A stretch of 64,000 nucleotides of DNA from Nitrincola lacisaponensis (lineage in GTDB: Bacteria; Pseudomonadota; Gammaproteobacteria; Pseudomonadales; Balneatricaceae), in the NCBI RefSeq assembly GCF_000691225.1, contig NZ_JMSZ01000032.1, positions 434,001-498,000 of the forward strand, given 5' to 3'. The translations under genes were made by a program, and so were the position numbers. A model generated the notes under the pieces. The model was given only the letters and a program-made list of their open reading frames with translations. It did not search any database and had not been told where the DNA came from. Shown here in pieces: positions 16,569-25,835 of the stretch. Positions within the stretch are counted from its first letter, which is position 1. Every line of letters starts with the position of its first letter.

Positions 16569-17588
16569 ATGTCAGTCGTATTAAAGAACAAGCTATTTAA
16601 AATAGTGTCAGCTGCCTGTGTTCTATCATTTTGTGGTAGTGCTGTTGCAGAAACAACCCTGCGCTTCCATAGTGGTTTGGCACAAAGTCGTCCTGAAGCT
16701 GCGCATATTGATGAGTTTGCCCGCCTGGTTGCCGAAAAGTCCAATGGTGAGCTGAAAGTTGAAGTATTTCATGGTGGTGGTTTAGGTCTGCGCGAAGCCG
16801 ATATTCTACGTACGTTACAGCGTGGAATGGTGGATATGGCACTGATGTATGGTGAGTATTACACGCGTGATGCACCTGCTTTATCTACTGTGTATGCTCA
16901 GGGGGCTATTACCGAGTCGGAACAGCACCTGGAAATTCTACCTGTCATTACCGAGCTGTATAACGAAGGTTATAAAAAATGGGGTATCACCACAATTGGT
17001 GGTGTAGTGGCACCTGTATTTGATGTGGGTCTGCACTGTAAAGAGCCGATCAATTCACTGGACGGTTTAAAAGGCAAAAAAGTACGAGTCTGGTCTCGCC
17101 ACCTGGTGGACACCTTTGAAGAACTGGGTATTGCTGCCCAGGTTATTCCTCAAAATGATATGTATATGGCATTGCAAACTGGTGTAGTTGATTGTGCTTA
17201 CTACCTGTCTACTGTGGCCAAAACCGTATCCCTTCAAGAAGTAACGCGCTATGAGGCCTACCTGCATCCTTGGGCAGCATCACCCTGGCAGTTTGGTATC
17301 AGTGATCGCAGTCTGGCACGTTTGAACGATACACAGCGGGCGGCACTTGAGTCGGCTGCGCAGGAGGTATGGGAAATCACGCGTGATTTGGCTGTTGATC
17401 CTGAGCGTGAGCAAGCGGCCAGAGCCGAACGTGAAACACTGGGAATCACAGTATTGGAGCCTTTCTCAGATGACGATGTGCAAACCTTCGTGACTGCTGC
17501 CTGGAAAGTCTGGCAGGGAATGGCTGAAAGCGCGGGTGAGGATGGTGTGCATTATTATCAGACAGTGACGTCACACTTACAGAACTGA
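16569..17588 (+). CDS. dctP: TRAP transporter solute-binding protein (operon 1)
   Basis: This periplasmic receptor captures an organic acid and delivers it to the DctQM permease. The 339 residues start with a signal peptide (cleavage after GSAVA) and continue with the DctP fold: LRFHSG, the AADILRTLQRGMVDMAL-like segment, and LKGKKVRVWSR, whose arginine in the family binds the ligand carboxylate. LQTGVVDCAYY is the second ligand-side motif. GGGG precedes the ATG by seven to ten bases. It is the first of three genes on the strand (dctPQM). The substrate cannot be named; the divergence from the classical C4-dicarboxylate DctP is clear. Confidence 0.93.
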   Translation: MSVVLKNKLFKIVSAACVLSFCGSAVAETTLRFHSGLAQSRPEAAHIDEFARLVAEKSNGELKVEVFHGGGLGLREADILRTLQRGMVDMALMYGEYYTRDAPALSTVYAQGAITESEQHLEILPVITELYNEGYKKWGITTIGGVVAPVFDVGLHCKEPINSLDGLKGKKVRVWSRHLVDTFEELGIAAQVIPQNDMYMALQTGVVDCAYYLSTVAKTVSLQEVTRYEAYLHPWAASPWQFGISDRSLARLNDTQRAALESAAQEVWEITRDLAVDPEREQAARAERETLGITVLEPFSDDDVQTFVTAAWKVWQGMAESAGEDGVHYYQTVTSHLQN

Positions 17589-17642
17589 TAGCCTCTTAAA
17601 CACCTCTTCATGTGCTCGCGCATGAAGAGGTAAGGACTGTAT

Positions 17643-18149
17643 ATGCAACTCTATAAACAGTGTATTGATCGACTGACCCAGTCAGTATTCTGGGTCGGTG
17701 TTGTCAGTGGAATCCTGATGACGCTACTGATTTTTGTCAGCACGCTGATGCGTTATATCGGCGGTCGCCCGGTACGCTTCTCCGATGAGCTGGCCGGACT
17801 TTTGTTTATTTCACTGACCTTCTTTTGTTTGCCGCATATTCTCAATCAGGGGCGGCATATTCGCATCGAGATATTGCTGAAGGTTCTGCCCGCAAAGCTG
17901 GTCATCCTGGCCGATTTACTGGCAACTCTGGCGCTGGTGAGTTTCTGTGGAATTTTCCTGTATGAGTCATTTGATTTTATGAATTTTTCCAGAGAGATTC
18001 ATTCCACCACGGATATCAGTGGCATTTTGTTGTGGCCCTGGATGGCAATCATGCCGTTTTCAATGGTGCTGTGTCTTTTAGTACAGCTGCGCCATGGTTT
18101 CAGACAGCCTGTAGCCATATTGACCGATAGTGAGGATGCCTATTTATGA
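17643..18149 (+). CDS. dctQ: TRAP transporter small permease (operon 1)
   Basis: The small membrane subunit pairs with the large permease. The 168 residues form four membrane spans, with the usual ...GRPVRFSDELAGLLFISLTFFCLPHILNQGRHIRI... pattern of DctQ split across TM1-TM2. It lies 54 bases after the binding-protein gene, and its TGA overlaps the ATG of the large permease (ATGA), so the two permease subunits are translationally coupled. Confidence 0.92.
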   Translation: MQLYKQCIDRLTQSVFWVGVVSGILMTLLIFVSTLMRYIGGRPVRFSDELAGLLFISLTFFCLPHILNQGRHIRIEILLKVLPAKLVILADLLATLALVSFCGIFLYESFDFMNFSREIHSTTDISGILLWPWMAIMPFSMVLCLLVQLRHGFRQPVAILTDSEDAYL

Positions 18150-19426
18150 GCTGGTTACTTTTGAGTGGCAGTTTGTTTGTGCTGCTGTCGACCGGTGCAG
18201 TTCTGGGGGCAGCTTTGGGACTCACGGGTATGATTTTGCTGCACTTTCAGGCAAATGGCGCTACACCTTTGGCAATAACGGCGACATGGAACCTGCTCAC
18301 GGATTTTACCCTGAGCGCGGTACCACTGTTCATCTTCCTGGGGGAAATTCTGCTCGCCAGTGGTGTTTCCAAGCGTGTTTATAACGGATTAACACCTTTG
18401 TTCAAGCGAGTACCAGGACAGCTGTTACATACCAATATTGCGGTCTGCACCATCTTTGGTGCTGTCAGTGGTTCCAGTACATCTACAGCTGCGGCTATCG
18501 GCTCAGTTGGCTACCCTGAATTACGGCGCCGGGGCTACAAGCCCAGTATTGTGGTTGGCTCTCTGGCTGCCGGAGGCACGCTGGGATTGCTGATTCCACC
18601 CAGTCTGGCACTGATTATTTATGGTGCTACTCAGAGCGTTTCAATTGGTCAGCTGTTTCTTGCCGGAATGTTGCCTGGCTTGTTAATTGCGCTGAGTTTT
18701 TCCGTCTGGATTATGATTCGTTCCAAGGTGGGTGAGCCTGTCACTCCGGTGCATAAAGATCCTATGGATTGGGGAGAAGTCGGGCGTGGTATTTTGCAGA
18801 TTTGGCCGTTACCCATTCTGATATTCTTTGTACTGGGTACGATTTATCTGGGTATCGCGACACCGACTGAGTCTGCTGCATTGGGTGTGATGGCCAGTAT
18901 TCTGATTGGCTTTACCTGGGGCGACCTTTCCATGAAACGCCTGTGGATCGCTTTTCAGCGTGCATCCTTCATGTTCGCGGCGATAGGCATGATTCTGGTA
19001 GGTACGGTGATTCTGTCACAGGCTGTCAGTATTCTGGGTATTCCCAGAGCTGCGGTGGATGCAATCGGCAGTCTTGGCTTCGGGCCCTACGGCGTACTGT
19101 TAATGATTGTCATCGTGTACATTGTTCTGGGTTGCTTCTTTGATGGTATCTCACTGCTGTTGATGACGTTACCTATTACATTCCCGATGGTAACCAGCCT
19201 GGGCTTCGATCCGATCTGGTTCGGTATCATTGTGACACTGCTGATTGAAATAGGGATGATTACTCCACCCGTTGGCTTGAATCTGTTTGTCTTGTCTTCC
19301 ATCTCAAACAATGAAGTGAATATTACTGATGCAGCCAAAGCATCTCTGCCTTACTGGTTAATCCTGCTTGGTTCGGTGGCGGTGTTTACGATGTATCCAG
19401 AGATTATTCTATGGATTACTCGTTAA
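18146..19426 (+). CDS. dctM: TRAP transporter large permease (operon 1)
   Basis: This is the sodium-driven transport subunit of 426 residues with about 12 membrane spans. It carries the DctM hallmarks AVSGSSTSTAAAIGSVGYPE, AAGGTLGLLIPPSLALIIYG, the IATPTESAALGV segment and the C-terminal ITPPVGLNLFVLSSI. The conserved serines, asparagine and prolines of these re-entrant loops correspond to the sodium and substrate region in the known family. A strong terminator follows at 19458. Confidence 0.95.
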   Translation: MSWLLLSGSLFVLLSTGAVLGAALGLTGMILLHFQANGATPLAITATWNLLTDFTLSAVPLFIFLGEILLASGVSKRVYNGLTPLFKRVPGQLLHTNIAVCTIFGAVSGSSTSTAAAIGSVGYPELRRRGYKPSIVVGSLAAGGTLGLLIPPSLALIIYGATQSVSIGQLFLAGMLPGLLIALSFSVWIMIRSKVGEPVTPVHKDPMDWGEVGRGILQIWPLPILIFFVLGTIYLGIATPTESAALGVMASILIGFTWGDLSMKRLWIAFQRASFMFAAIGMILVGTVILSQAVSILGIPRAAVDAIGSLGFGPYGVLLMIVIVYIVLGCFFDGISLLLMTLPITFPMVTSLGFDPIWFGIIVTLLIEIGMITPPVGLNLFVLSSISNNEVNITDAAKASLPYWLILLGSVAVFTMYPEIILWITR

Positions 19427-19457
19427 GTTAAGGGGGGCAATCCAGAGGTGGTGCGGA

Positions 19458-19491
19458 AGAGGGAACCTGGTTAAGGTTCCCTCTTTTTTTT
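19458..19491 (+). terminator. Rho-independent terminator of TRAP operon 1
   Basis: An 11-bp perfect stem (AGAGGGAACCT / AGGTTCCCTCT, 5-base loop) is followed by an unbroken run of eight T (19484-19491). It ends the rightward operon just before the convergent second TRAP operon. Confidence 0.93.
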
Positions 19492-19501
19492 GCAGGGAGG
19501 A

Positions 19502-20806
19502 TTAGCGCGTCATCACCTGAGGTAACCAGAGTACGATCTCTGGCCAGATGCTGACCAGTAAGGCCGCAAAACACATCAGCAGGAAGAAGGGCAGAGATGC
19601 CCAGGCAACACGACTGATACTTTCGCCTGTCAGGCTTTGCAATACAAACAGGTTAAATCCAACAGGTGGTGTGATCTGACCGAGTTCTATCATGATGATC
19701 AGGAAAATACCGAACCAGATCGGATCAAAACCAGCCAGCAGAACTATCGGCAGGGTGATGGGCAAGCTCATCACTGTGATGGATATGCCGTCCAGAAACA
19801 GCCCCAAAACGATATAGAACAATGCCAGTGCCATTAGCAACATCATTGGACTCAGGTTTTGCGCGGCAATCCAGCCTGCCAGTTCACGAGGCAGGTGCAG
19901 GTATCCCATCGCGGTTGACAGCAGCATGGCAGTGACCAGCAGGCTGCAGACCATGATGGTGGTGATGAGGGTGCCACGAAATGCCTGTATCAGTAAGGGG
20001 ATACTGATCTGACGTTCCAGAATGAGTAAAACCAGTGTGGCTGCAACACCTACGGCAGCTGCTTCTGATGGTGTGGCGATACCGCTGTAGATAGAGCCGA
20101 TAACAATAAAAATCAGCAGTAAGATGGGAAACAGCAGTTGCAGCGACTGGAGTATTGTCTGTCCCGGGATCTCCTGTTTGGGTGCCAGTGCAGGGTTCAT
20201 CCAGGCTTTAAACATAATAAACCCGCTGTATAGCGCTGCAATCAGCAGACCCGGTATCACGCCTGCCATGAACAGCTGGCTGATCGACACTTCAGCCTGA
20301 ACACCATATACAATCATCACGATTGAAGGCGGGATCAGCAAGCCAAGGCTGCCTGCGCCTGCCAGAGAGCCGATGGACAGATTCCGGTTATACCCTCGAG
20401 CTTTGAGCTCTTGTGTGGTGATTTTGCCAATCGTTGCTGTTGTCGCTGCACTGGAGCCACTGACGGCTGCAAACAAGGTGCATCCCAGTACGTTAGTATG
20501 CAAAATCCCGCCAGGGAAACGGCTGGTAATGGGGACCAGTCCTTTAAACAGGCGTTCAGAAAGATTGGAACGGAAAATTAATTCCCCCATCAGTATAAAC
20601 AGCGGGATGGCTGAAAGTTCCCAGCTGTTACTGGCACGATAGAGAATACGGGAAAAAATCAGTCCTATCCGGTCCGGATTAAAGTCTCCCAGTAACCAGA
20701 GTGAGCCGATCGAGACGGCCAGCATGGATGCAAAAATCCAGGTGCCCATCGATAGAAAAAACAGCAGCAGCACAGCAACGCCAACTGCAACCCAGAGTAT
20801 ATCCAT
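19502..20806 (-). CDS. dctM: TRAP transporter large permease (operon 2)
   Basis: A second DctM, 434 residues, about 12 spans. Motifs: AVSGSSAATTATIGKITTQEL, GAGSLGLLIPPSIVMIVYG, IATPSEAAAVGV and ITPPVGFNLFVLQSL. It is the last gene of a leftward dctP-dctQ-dctM set, 17 bases after dctQ. It faces the operon-1 permease tail to tail; the two permeases are clearly separate paralogues rather than a recent duplication, since their sequences differ outside the motifs. Confidence 0.95.
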   Translation of the reverse strand: MDILWVAVGVAVLLLFFLSMGTWIFASMLAVSIGSLWLLGDFNPDRIGLIFSRILYRASNSWELSAIPLFILMGELIFRSNLSERLFKGLVPITSRFPGGILHTNVLGCTLFAAVSGSSAATTATIGKITTQELKARGYNRNLSIGSLAGAGSLGLLIPPSIVMIVYGVQAEVSISQLFMAGVIPGLLIAALYSGFIMFKAWMNPALAPKQEIPGQTILQSLQLLFPILLLIFIVIGSIYSGIATPSEAAAVGVAATLVLLILERQISIPLLIQAFRGTLITTIMVCSLLVTAMLLSTAMGYLHLPRELAGWIAAQNLSPMMLLMALALFYIVLGLFLDGISITVMSLPITLPIVLLAGFDPIWFGIFLIIMIELGQITPPVGFNLFVLQSLTGESISRVAWASLPFFLLMCFAALLVSIWPEIVLWLPQVMTR

Positions 20807-20823
20807 GACATGTACCTTGTCGG

Positions 20824-21342
20824 TTAGGGTTTATTGGATTCCGATAGATAATGGGAGCGGAGACACAGAATCTTCAGTGCTCTAACGACTAGCGACAAAG
20901 AAATCAACCACATACCCAGTAAAACAGCCCCTTCCGGTATCCAGATAGGTGTTTCAGCCAGGGTTTCGCTGATGACACCACGGCTGTAGCTGCGTTGTAC
21001 ATTGCGAAACCAGAAGATCGATATCCAGATAAAGCAGCTTGCGGTGATCAGACTGCTGAACAATTCCAGCGGCCAGAGATATTTCTTGGGGATGCGATCC
21101 AGGATCAGGGAGACCCGGATAAGGCCTCCCTTCTCCAAGACATAAGGCAGACCCAGAAACGTCATGGCTGCAACGGCGTAACCTATGTACTCATCCATAA
21201 TGAAGGTGGACTTTCCCAGTGATCTCATCAGGATCTCAAGCAGAATATGTCCCAGCATATAGATGATCAGCACAATGGCAATCAAGGCGCCCAGTCGGTT
21301 GAGCAGCATTGACAGTCGTTCAGCTAAACGTAACAGAATCAT
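20824..21342 (-). CDS. dctQ: TRAP transporter small permease (operon 2)
   Basis: A 172-residue four-span membrane subunit. It shows the DctQ pattern: TM1 (LIAIVLIIYMLGHILLE), an amphipathic DEYIGYAVAAMTFLGLPYVLEKGGLIRVSL stretch, and two more spans. The start codon shares one base with the dctP stop (TAATG on the minus strand), so translation is probably coupled to the binding protein, unlike operon 1 where a 54-base gap separates the two. Confidence 0.9.
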   Translation of the reverse strand: MILLRLAERLSMLLNRLGALIAIVLIIYMLGHILLEILMRSLGKSTFIMDEYIGYAVAAMTFLGLPYVLEKGGLIRVSLILDRIPKKYLWPLELFSSLITASCFIWISIFWFRNVQRSYSRGVISETLAETPIWIPEGAVLLGMWLISLSLVVRALKILCLRSHYLSESNKP

Positions 21343-22361
21343 TATTCACCTCTGAATTCAGCAAAAATTGCCTGACCTCTGTCACCGGTCGAATTCAGCC
21401 AGTTTTCAACAACGCTGGATGCGGCTTGTGACAGGGCATCGAACAGCTCAGATGATACCGGGTCGTTGATCGTGACATTATGCTGATTCAGTGTTTGATA
21501 ATTTTCTTCTGTACGGGTCTCAACCGCCTTCCAGTTGTGCAGGTCAGTCAGACGAGCGGCTTCAAGCACCGCGCTTTGCTGTGCAGCATCCAGGCGATCA
21601 AAAGCACGCTTGTTCATATGCACCATATTCAGTGGGATCGCATATTGAATCGCTGCGAAGTGATCCTGATGCTCCCAGAAGCTGCCGTTTGCACCGGCTT
21701 CCGCTGAGGTGAGTACAGCCGTGATACCTCCGGTAGCCAGCTGTGGGACGACATCTCCCCAGGATAAGCTGACAGGTGCCGCGCCTACATTGCGGAAAGT
21801 TTCGGTGCCATTACGGTCAAACGTCCGTATTCTGAGGTTGCGTAGATCAGCCTGGCTATTGATGGCTGTTTTTGACCAGACACCACTGGCTGGCCAGGGC
21901 GATGCATACAGCAGAATCTGATCGTTATCTTCAAAAACTGCTTCGTAATGAGGCTTGGCTATCTCATACAGGCGGCGTGCATCGTCAACACCATCGACGA
22001 TAAAGGGTAGGGACGAGAGTAGGAAGATGGGATCAATACCACTCATTGTACCGGAAAGGGTGTCCGCAATTTCAACGGCCCCATCCGCCACCGCATAGAA
22101 GTGATCGCCAGAGTTAAATCCCAGTGCGCCGCCGGTATGCAATGTGATATTAACACTGCCATCAGTCAGCTCACGCACACGTTCGATAAAGTAGCTATCG
22201 CCCTGTGCGTGTATTGAGTTGGCATTATATTCATTGGAAAAATCCATGCTGACTGTCTGAGCATGGAGTGCTCCGGAGAATAAACAGGCTCCGAAAACAA
22301 AAGAGCTAATTAAGGTTTTCTTGATGTTTGAGCGGGTGAAAGAAATATAACTATCAGTCAT
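21342..22361 (-). CDS. dctP: TRAP transporter solute-binding protein (operon 2)
   Basis: A periplasmic receptor of 339 residues with a signal peptide (SFVFGACLFSGALHAQ). It belongs to the DctP fold: HTGGALGFNSGDHFYAVADGAVEIADTL and LRNLRIRTFDRNG, whose arginine is the expected carboxylate ligand, and LATGGITAVLTSAEAG. The upstream in-frame ATG at 22427 is unlikely: the ATG at 22361 begins the signal peptide and has AAGGAC in the right place. A well-formed promoter lies at 22495-22523. The ligand is unknown. Confidence 0.92.
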   Translation of the reverse strand: MTDSYISFTRSNIKKTLISSFVFGACLFSGALHAQTVSMDFSNEYNANSIHAQGDSYFIERVRELTDGSVNITLHTGGALGFNSGDHFYAVADGAVEIADTLSGTMSGIDPIFLLSSLPFIVDGVDDARRLYEIAKPHYEAVFEDNDQILLYASPWPASGVWSKTAINSQADLRNLRIRTFDRNGTETFRNVGAAPVSLSWGDVVPQLATGGITAVLTSAEAGANGSFWEHQDHFAAIQYAIPLNMVHMNKRAFDRLDAAQQSAVLEAARLTDLHNWKAVETRTEENYQTLNQHNVTINDPVSSELFDALSQAASSVVENWLNSTGDRGQAIFAEFRGE

Positions 22362-22494
22362 GATAATGTCCTTCAGGTGAATGTCCACCTTCAGACTACC
22401 GTGACACTTAAAATAAAATGGTATCAATGCGACTAGAAATTGTCTTTATGCGACTATTAATTTGAATAATAGTGGATGCCGTAAAAATTGTAGC

Positions 22495-22523
22495 ATTATA
22501 GATGAATGAGTCTATATCTTAAA
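22495..22523 (-). promoter_or_regulatory. promoter of TRAP operon 2
   Basis: Reading leftward: TTTAAG (22523-22518), a 17-base spacer and a consensus TATAAT (22500-22495). The start of transcription would fall near 22488, giving a leader of about 125 bases before the dctP ATG. Confidence 0.55.
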
Positions 22524-22537
22524 CTCAATATTATTCT

Positions 22538-23758
22538 TTATTGTCTGGATTTATTTTTCATAAATAAAGGCACATAGCACAGTACTTGTATAGCAATTAG
22601 CCCAGCAAAGGCTATTTTTAATGCTATAACCATAGAGTACTCATGGAATTGAAGTATATCCAGGGCAATTCCCATACCCCATTGCACGATAAAGGCACCG
22701 GCAAAAGCCATCAGATTAATGGCTGTACTGACACGACCAAAAGCTGACTTCGGAAACTGGGTTGCCGTTGCTATATAGGTTTGCGCATTGGCTGCAGACA
22801 GGATGCCCAGCATAAACCAGAGAGGCAGGGCGGGTCCTGTTTGTGTCAGGATCAGCAATTGCACCACCAGCATGGTGCCATAGCCAAATTGCAGGAAGTT
22901 CAAGGGGGTGATACCCCGCTGGCTGAGCCGTGTGCCGAACAGGCCAATAGAGAGCTGTCCGGTCAGCATGCCCAGGTTGAGTATCATCAGGTATTGAGCT
23001 GCATGGCTGATGGAGAAACCATTTACCTGCATGAGCCAGGGAATTGCCCAAAGGCTCTGCATCGCCATGAAGCCCCCCGTGAAAAAGGTTGCAGAACCGG
23101 CAAAGCGTAAAAAAGCAGGGGACAGGAAAATCTGTGCAACGGATTTCAGTGTTTGTCCCAACGATTCATTCGATGTGTGTGCGGCATCACCCGGCAGGGT
23201 ATTGAATACCGCCAGTGATAATGCCAGAGACAATCCCGCAATCAGCCAGAATACACCACGCCATCCCAATACAGGCAACAGGGCTTCCATGGGGGTGCTG
23301 GCTGTGAGGGCACCAAGCGCACCCGCAGCCATAATGAAGCCGGTCATCGAGCTTTGCCGCTCAGGGGGATACCAGAGCGCGAACCCTTTTAAACCAGCCA
23401 TCAAGCAGGCGGATACGCCGAAACCGATCAGCCCGCGTGCCAGGGTAAGCTGACTACGGGTCTCTCCGAGTGCAAACGCGGCAGAACCGGCTGCAGCCAG
23501 CAGCAACAATGTACCCAGTACCCGTTTAGGGCCATAGCGATCCAGTGCAATGCCCAACGGAATCTGTGCAATACCGAAGGTGAGAAAATATACGCTGGTG
23601 AGCAGCCCCAGGTCTGAGGCAGAAAGACCCAGGTCTGCTGTCAGGTCAGGCGAAATGACCGCATTTACAGTTCGCAGCAGATAGGACAGGTAATAGCCCA
23701 ATGCGAAGGGTAAAAAAATCATCAACCATGAGGTGGTTGGTCGCTGACTAACAGACAT
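22538..23758 (-). CDS. MFS transporter
   Basis: A 12-span major facilitator of 406 residues. The loop after TM2 reads LDRYGPKRVLG, the family's conserved D-R-x-G motif, and ARGLIGFGVSACLMAG resembles the TM4 region of the nitrate/organic anion type. The transported compound is not evident; the position upstream of a TRAP operon suggests an organic acid but this is inference. ATG 23758 (MSVSQRP) is preferred; an ATG at 23779 would add a seven-residue tail without a better ribosome binding site. It ends 177 bases before the TRAP operon 2 start codon, and that operon has its own promoter. Confidence 0.85.
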   Translation of the reverse strand: MSVSQRPTTSWLMIFLPFALGYYLSYLLRTVNAVISPDLTADLGLSASDLGLLTSVYFLTFGIAQIPLGIALDRYGPKRVLGTLLLLAAAGSAAFALGETRSQLTLARGLIGFGVSACLMAGLKGFALWYPPERQSSMTGFIMAAGALGALTASTPMEALLPVLGWRGVFWLIAGLSLALSLAVFNTLPGDAAHTSNESLGQTLKSVAQIFLSPAFLRFAGSATFFTGGFMAMQSLWAIPWLMQVNGFSISHAAQYLMILNLGMLTGQLSIGLFGTRLSQRGITPLNFLQFGYGTMLVVQLLILTQTGPALPLWFMLGILSAANAQTYIATATQFPKSAFGRVSTAINLMAFAGAFIVQWGMGIALDILQFHEYSMVIALKIAFAGLIAIQVLCYVPLFMKNKSRQ

Positions 23759-23906
23759 GAGCAGATATCCAATATACAAAAAAGCGATTCTACGCGTTGA
23801 ATCAAAGCTGAACCAACAGGTAGTATCAAGACTGTACCCTTAAATCCATAAGAAAAACTTATAGGCAGATCCGGAAAACTCTGCTTCTTTATCACAGGAG
23901 ATCTGC

Positions 23907-24653
23907 GTGAGCTTGCTGAAGTACTTTGCGTTGCCACCGGGTATTCAGGTATTGATGCTGTTAGTGGGTGTTCTGCTCTGGATGTTTGGACGACGCGGCA
24001 GCGGAACCTGCATGGTGCTGCTTGCTGCTGTATCACTCTGGATACTGGGGCTGCCTTTGGTCAGTCATCAGCTGCAGCGCTCGCTGGAGATCTATCCCGC
24101 GGTGAGTCTGGATTCGCTGGATGCCGATGCGATTGTGGTATTGGGTGGTGGGCGAGCATTTGATGGTGCAGAGTTTGGCTGGCTGGATGCACCCAGTGAA
24201 CAGACACTGAGTCGATTGAATTATGCAGCCTTTCTGCATCGACAGACGGGCTTGCCTGTGTTGGTGAGTGGCGGACGGGTACATAACGAAGCCCAGAGCG
24301 AAGCCGAATTAATGCAGCAGGTACTTCAGGCCAGCTTTGCACTGCAGGCAACCTGGGTCGAGGATCGCAGTCGCACCACCTATGAAAATGCTTTTTACAG
24401 CGCGCGTATGCTTCAGGCCGATGGCGTTCAGCGTGTACTGCTGATCAGTCAGGCCTGGCACTTGCGACGTGCCGTCCCCGTGTTTGAGCAACAGGGATTA
24501 GAGGTGATTGCCGCACCGATACAGTTTTCGACACCCCCGCCGGAAGGCTGGGTACGCTGGATTCCCACAGCCTATTATTACCGTCAGAGTGCTCAGGGAC
24601 TACATGAGTGGCTTGGGCATGGGGTGTATCAGTTGAGAGCCGCGTTGAATTGA
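23907..24653 (+). CDS. DUF218 (ElyC/YdcF-like) membrane protein
   Basis: A 248-residue protein with two N-terminal membrane spans (about 10-55) and a DUF218 domain, recognised by ADAIVVLGGG, the SRLNYAAFLHRQTGLPVLVSGG segment, EDRSRTTYENA and LISQAWHLRRAV. In E. coli the related ElyC is linked to peptidoglycan and lipid-carrier homeostasis; the reaction is not established. It starts at GTG 23907 with AGGAG six bases upstream, and is divergent from the MFS gene. Confidence 0.88.
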   Translation: MSLLKYFALPPGIQVLMLLVGVLLWMFGRRGSGTCMVLLAAVSLWILGLPLVSHQLQRSLEIYPAVSLDSLDADAIVVLGGGRAFDGAEFGWLDAPSEQTLSRLNYAAFLHRQTGLPVLVSGGRVHNEAQSEAELMQQVLQASFALQATWVEDRSRTTYENAFYSARMLQADGVQRVLLISQAWHLRRAVPVFEQQGLEVIAAPIQFSTPPPEGWVRWIPTAYYYRQSAQGLHEWLGHGVYQLRAALN

Positions 24654-24692
24654 TCGACAATAACGCATGACCTTGTGTACTGGAGTCTGATG

Positions 24693-25055
24693 ATGACCGT
24701 AGCGACCCTGAAACTGTTAAACCAGCCTGATGTGCAGCCTGAAACCTATTATCTGGCTGAAGAAAAACTGATCAGCGGTAATCCTCTGCAAACACTGTGG
24801 ATGCACTACAGTGATGCGCATGAAGTGTTCTTTTCCGGTTTATGGAAAAGTGAGCCGGGTAAATGGCGGGTTCATTACACGGAAGAAGAATATTGCTGTA
24901 TACGTGAAGGCATCAGCATTGTGACGGATAGTGCAGGTCATGCAACTACCCTAAAAGCCGGTGATGAGTTTGTGATTCCACGAGGCTTCCAGGGAACCTG
25001 GGAAGTGGTCGAAACGACGCTTAAGCGGTTTGTGGTGTATGAGCCAAGAGATTAG
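24693..25055 (+). CDS. small cupin-domain protein (DUF861 type)
   Basis: A 120-residue single-domain cupin. The barrel motifs are visible as GKWRVHYTEEEYCCIREGISIVTDSAGHAT and LKAGDEFVIPRGFQGTWEVVE, the pattern of cupin_3/DUF861 proteins related to EutQ and ureidoglycolate-type cupins. The classical His-rich metal motif is not conserved, so catalysis is doubtful. Tandem ATGs at 24690 and 24693 follow GGAG; the second has the better spacing. A bidirectional terminator follows. Confidence 0.85.
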   Translation: MTVATLKLLNQPDVQPETYYLAEEKLISGNPLQTLWMHYSDAHEVFFSGLWKSEPGKWRVHYTEEEYCCIREGISIVTDSAGHATTLKAGDEFVIPRGFQGTWEVVETTLKRFVVYEPRD

Positions 25056-25069
25056 ATTGACAGCATCCA

Positions 25070-25106
25070 CAAAAAAGCCGCTTCAGGTTACCCTGAGCGG
25101 CTTTTT
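25070..25106. terminator. bidirectional terminator (cupin gene and tRNA-Val)
   Basis: A 10-bp stem (GCCGCT-CAGG / CCTGAGCGGC with one bulged T) is flanked by six A on the left and five T on the right, so it can terminate transcription from both directions: the rightward cupin gene and the leftward tRNA-Val. Confidence 0.88.
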
Positions 25107-25113
25107 CAGAATT

Positions 25114-25190
25114 TGGTAGGACTAACTGGACTCGAACCAGCGACCCCCACCATGTCAAGGTGGTGCTCTAACCAACTGAGCTATAGTCCT
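25114..25190 (-). tRNA. tRNA-Val (anticodon GAC)
   Basis: The 77-base gene on the minus strand folds into a full cloverleaf: acceptor AGGACTA / TAGTCCT, D-loop with AGCTCAGTTGGTTAGAGC, anticodon stem CCACC / GGTGG around the loop TTGACAT (anticodon GAC, reading GTC/GTT valine codons), T-arm GTTCGAGTC and an encoded CCA. It is close to the E. coli Val(GAC) sequence as I recall it. Confidence 0.96.
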
Positions 25191-25204
25191 ATATTGTGGC
25201 GCGT

Positions 25205-25232
25205 ATTATATAGGCTTTGGTTCTCGCTGCAA
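25205..25232 (-). promoter_or_regulatory. promoter of tRNA-Val
   Basis: Reading leftward: TTGCAG (25232-25227), a 16-base spacer and TATAAT (25210-25205), then a GC-rich discriminator (ACGCGCC) typical of stringently controlled stable-RNA promoters, and the tRNA about 15 bases on. Confidence 0.75.
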
Positions 25233-25355
25233 CTGTTTTCTAAGCGTTTTTTCAGAAAATTTTTCGAAGGGCCACAGGGGAGGGTGAAATGCTGCAGGTT
25301 AGGGTTTACCATGCTGACTTCATTTCAGGCTATTCGATGGAGCGTCTTACGAGCC

Positions 25356-25835
25356 ATGACTCCCGCGATCAATCTACTCCGTAAAACAGGTGTGCCGCAC
25401 CAGGTTCATAGTTACCAGCATGATCCGCAGGCGTCCTCCTATGGTTTGGAGGCCGCCGAAAAAATGGGGTTGCCAGCCGAGCAGGTCTTCAAAACACTGG
25501 TGGTGTCGCTTGATGGTCGACAGTTGGCAGTCGCCGTGCTGCCTGTGTCGGAGCGTTTGAACCTGAAACAGGCCGCCAAAGCGTTGGGTGCCAAGAAGGC
25601 TGAAATGGCAGATCAGGCTGAGGTTGAAAAATCTACTGGCTACATTCTGGGCGGAATCAGCCCACTTGGGCAAAAGAAACGTTTGCCGACAGTGATTGAT
25701 GCTTCGGCGCAGTCTTTTGAGCTGGTGTATGTCAGTGCAGGGCGGCGTGGGTTGGAGATCAGTTTGGCTCCGGACAGGCTGCAAGCGTTGACCCATGCAC
25801 AGTTTGGCAGAGTGACGGGTAAGGAACATTTATGA
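25356..25835 (+). CDS. ybaK: Cys-tRNA(Pro)/Cys-tRNA(Cys) deacylase YbaK
   Basis: A cytosolic editing enzyme that removes cysteine mischarged onto tRNA-Pro. The 159 residues start [12 protein letters not shown], colinear with E. coli YbaK, and contain [11 protein letters not shown], the catalytic-lysine region [32 protein letters not shown] and [14 protein letters not shown] chose ATG 25356 from this alignment; an ATG at 25311 is possible, but the open frame extending left to 25113 is only a read-through of the tRNA-Val antisense strand. The TGA overlaps the next ATG (ATGA). Confidence 0.93.
   Translation: MTPAINLLRKTGVPHQVHSYQHDPQASSYGLEAAEKMGLPAEQVFKTLVVSLDGRQLAVAVLPVSERLNLKQAAKALGAKKAEMADQAEVEKSTGYILGGISPLGQKKRLPTVIDASAQSFELVYVSAGRRGLEISLAPDRLQALTHAQFGRVTGKEHL

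Noticed and set aside
16569-21342. TRAP operons 1 and 2 as a recent inverted duplication
   Set aside because: Gene spacing, DctP sequences and DctM sequences outside the motifs are too different.
25113-25355. Open frame running into ybaK from the left (MVGLTGLEPAT...)
   Set aside because: It is the antisense strand of tRNA-Val read as protein, a common artefact; the YbaK homology begins at ATG 25356.
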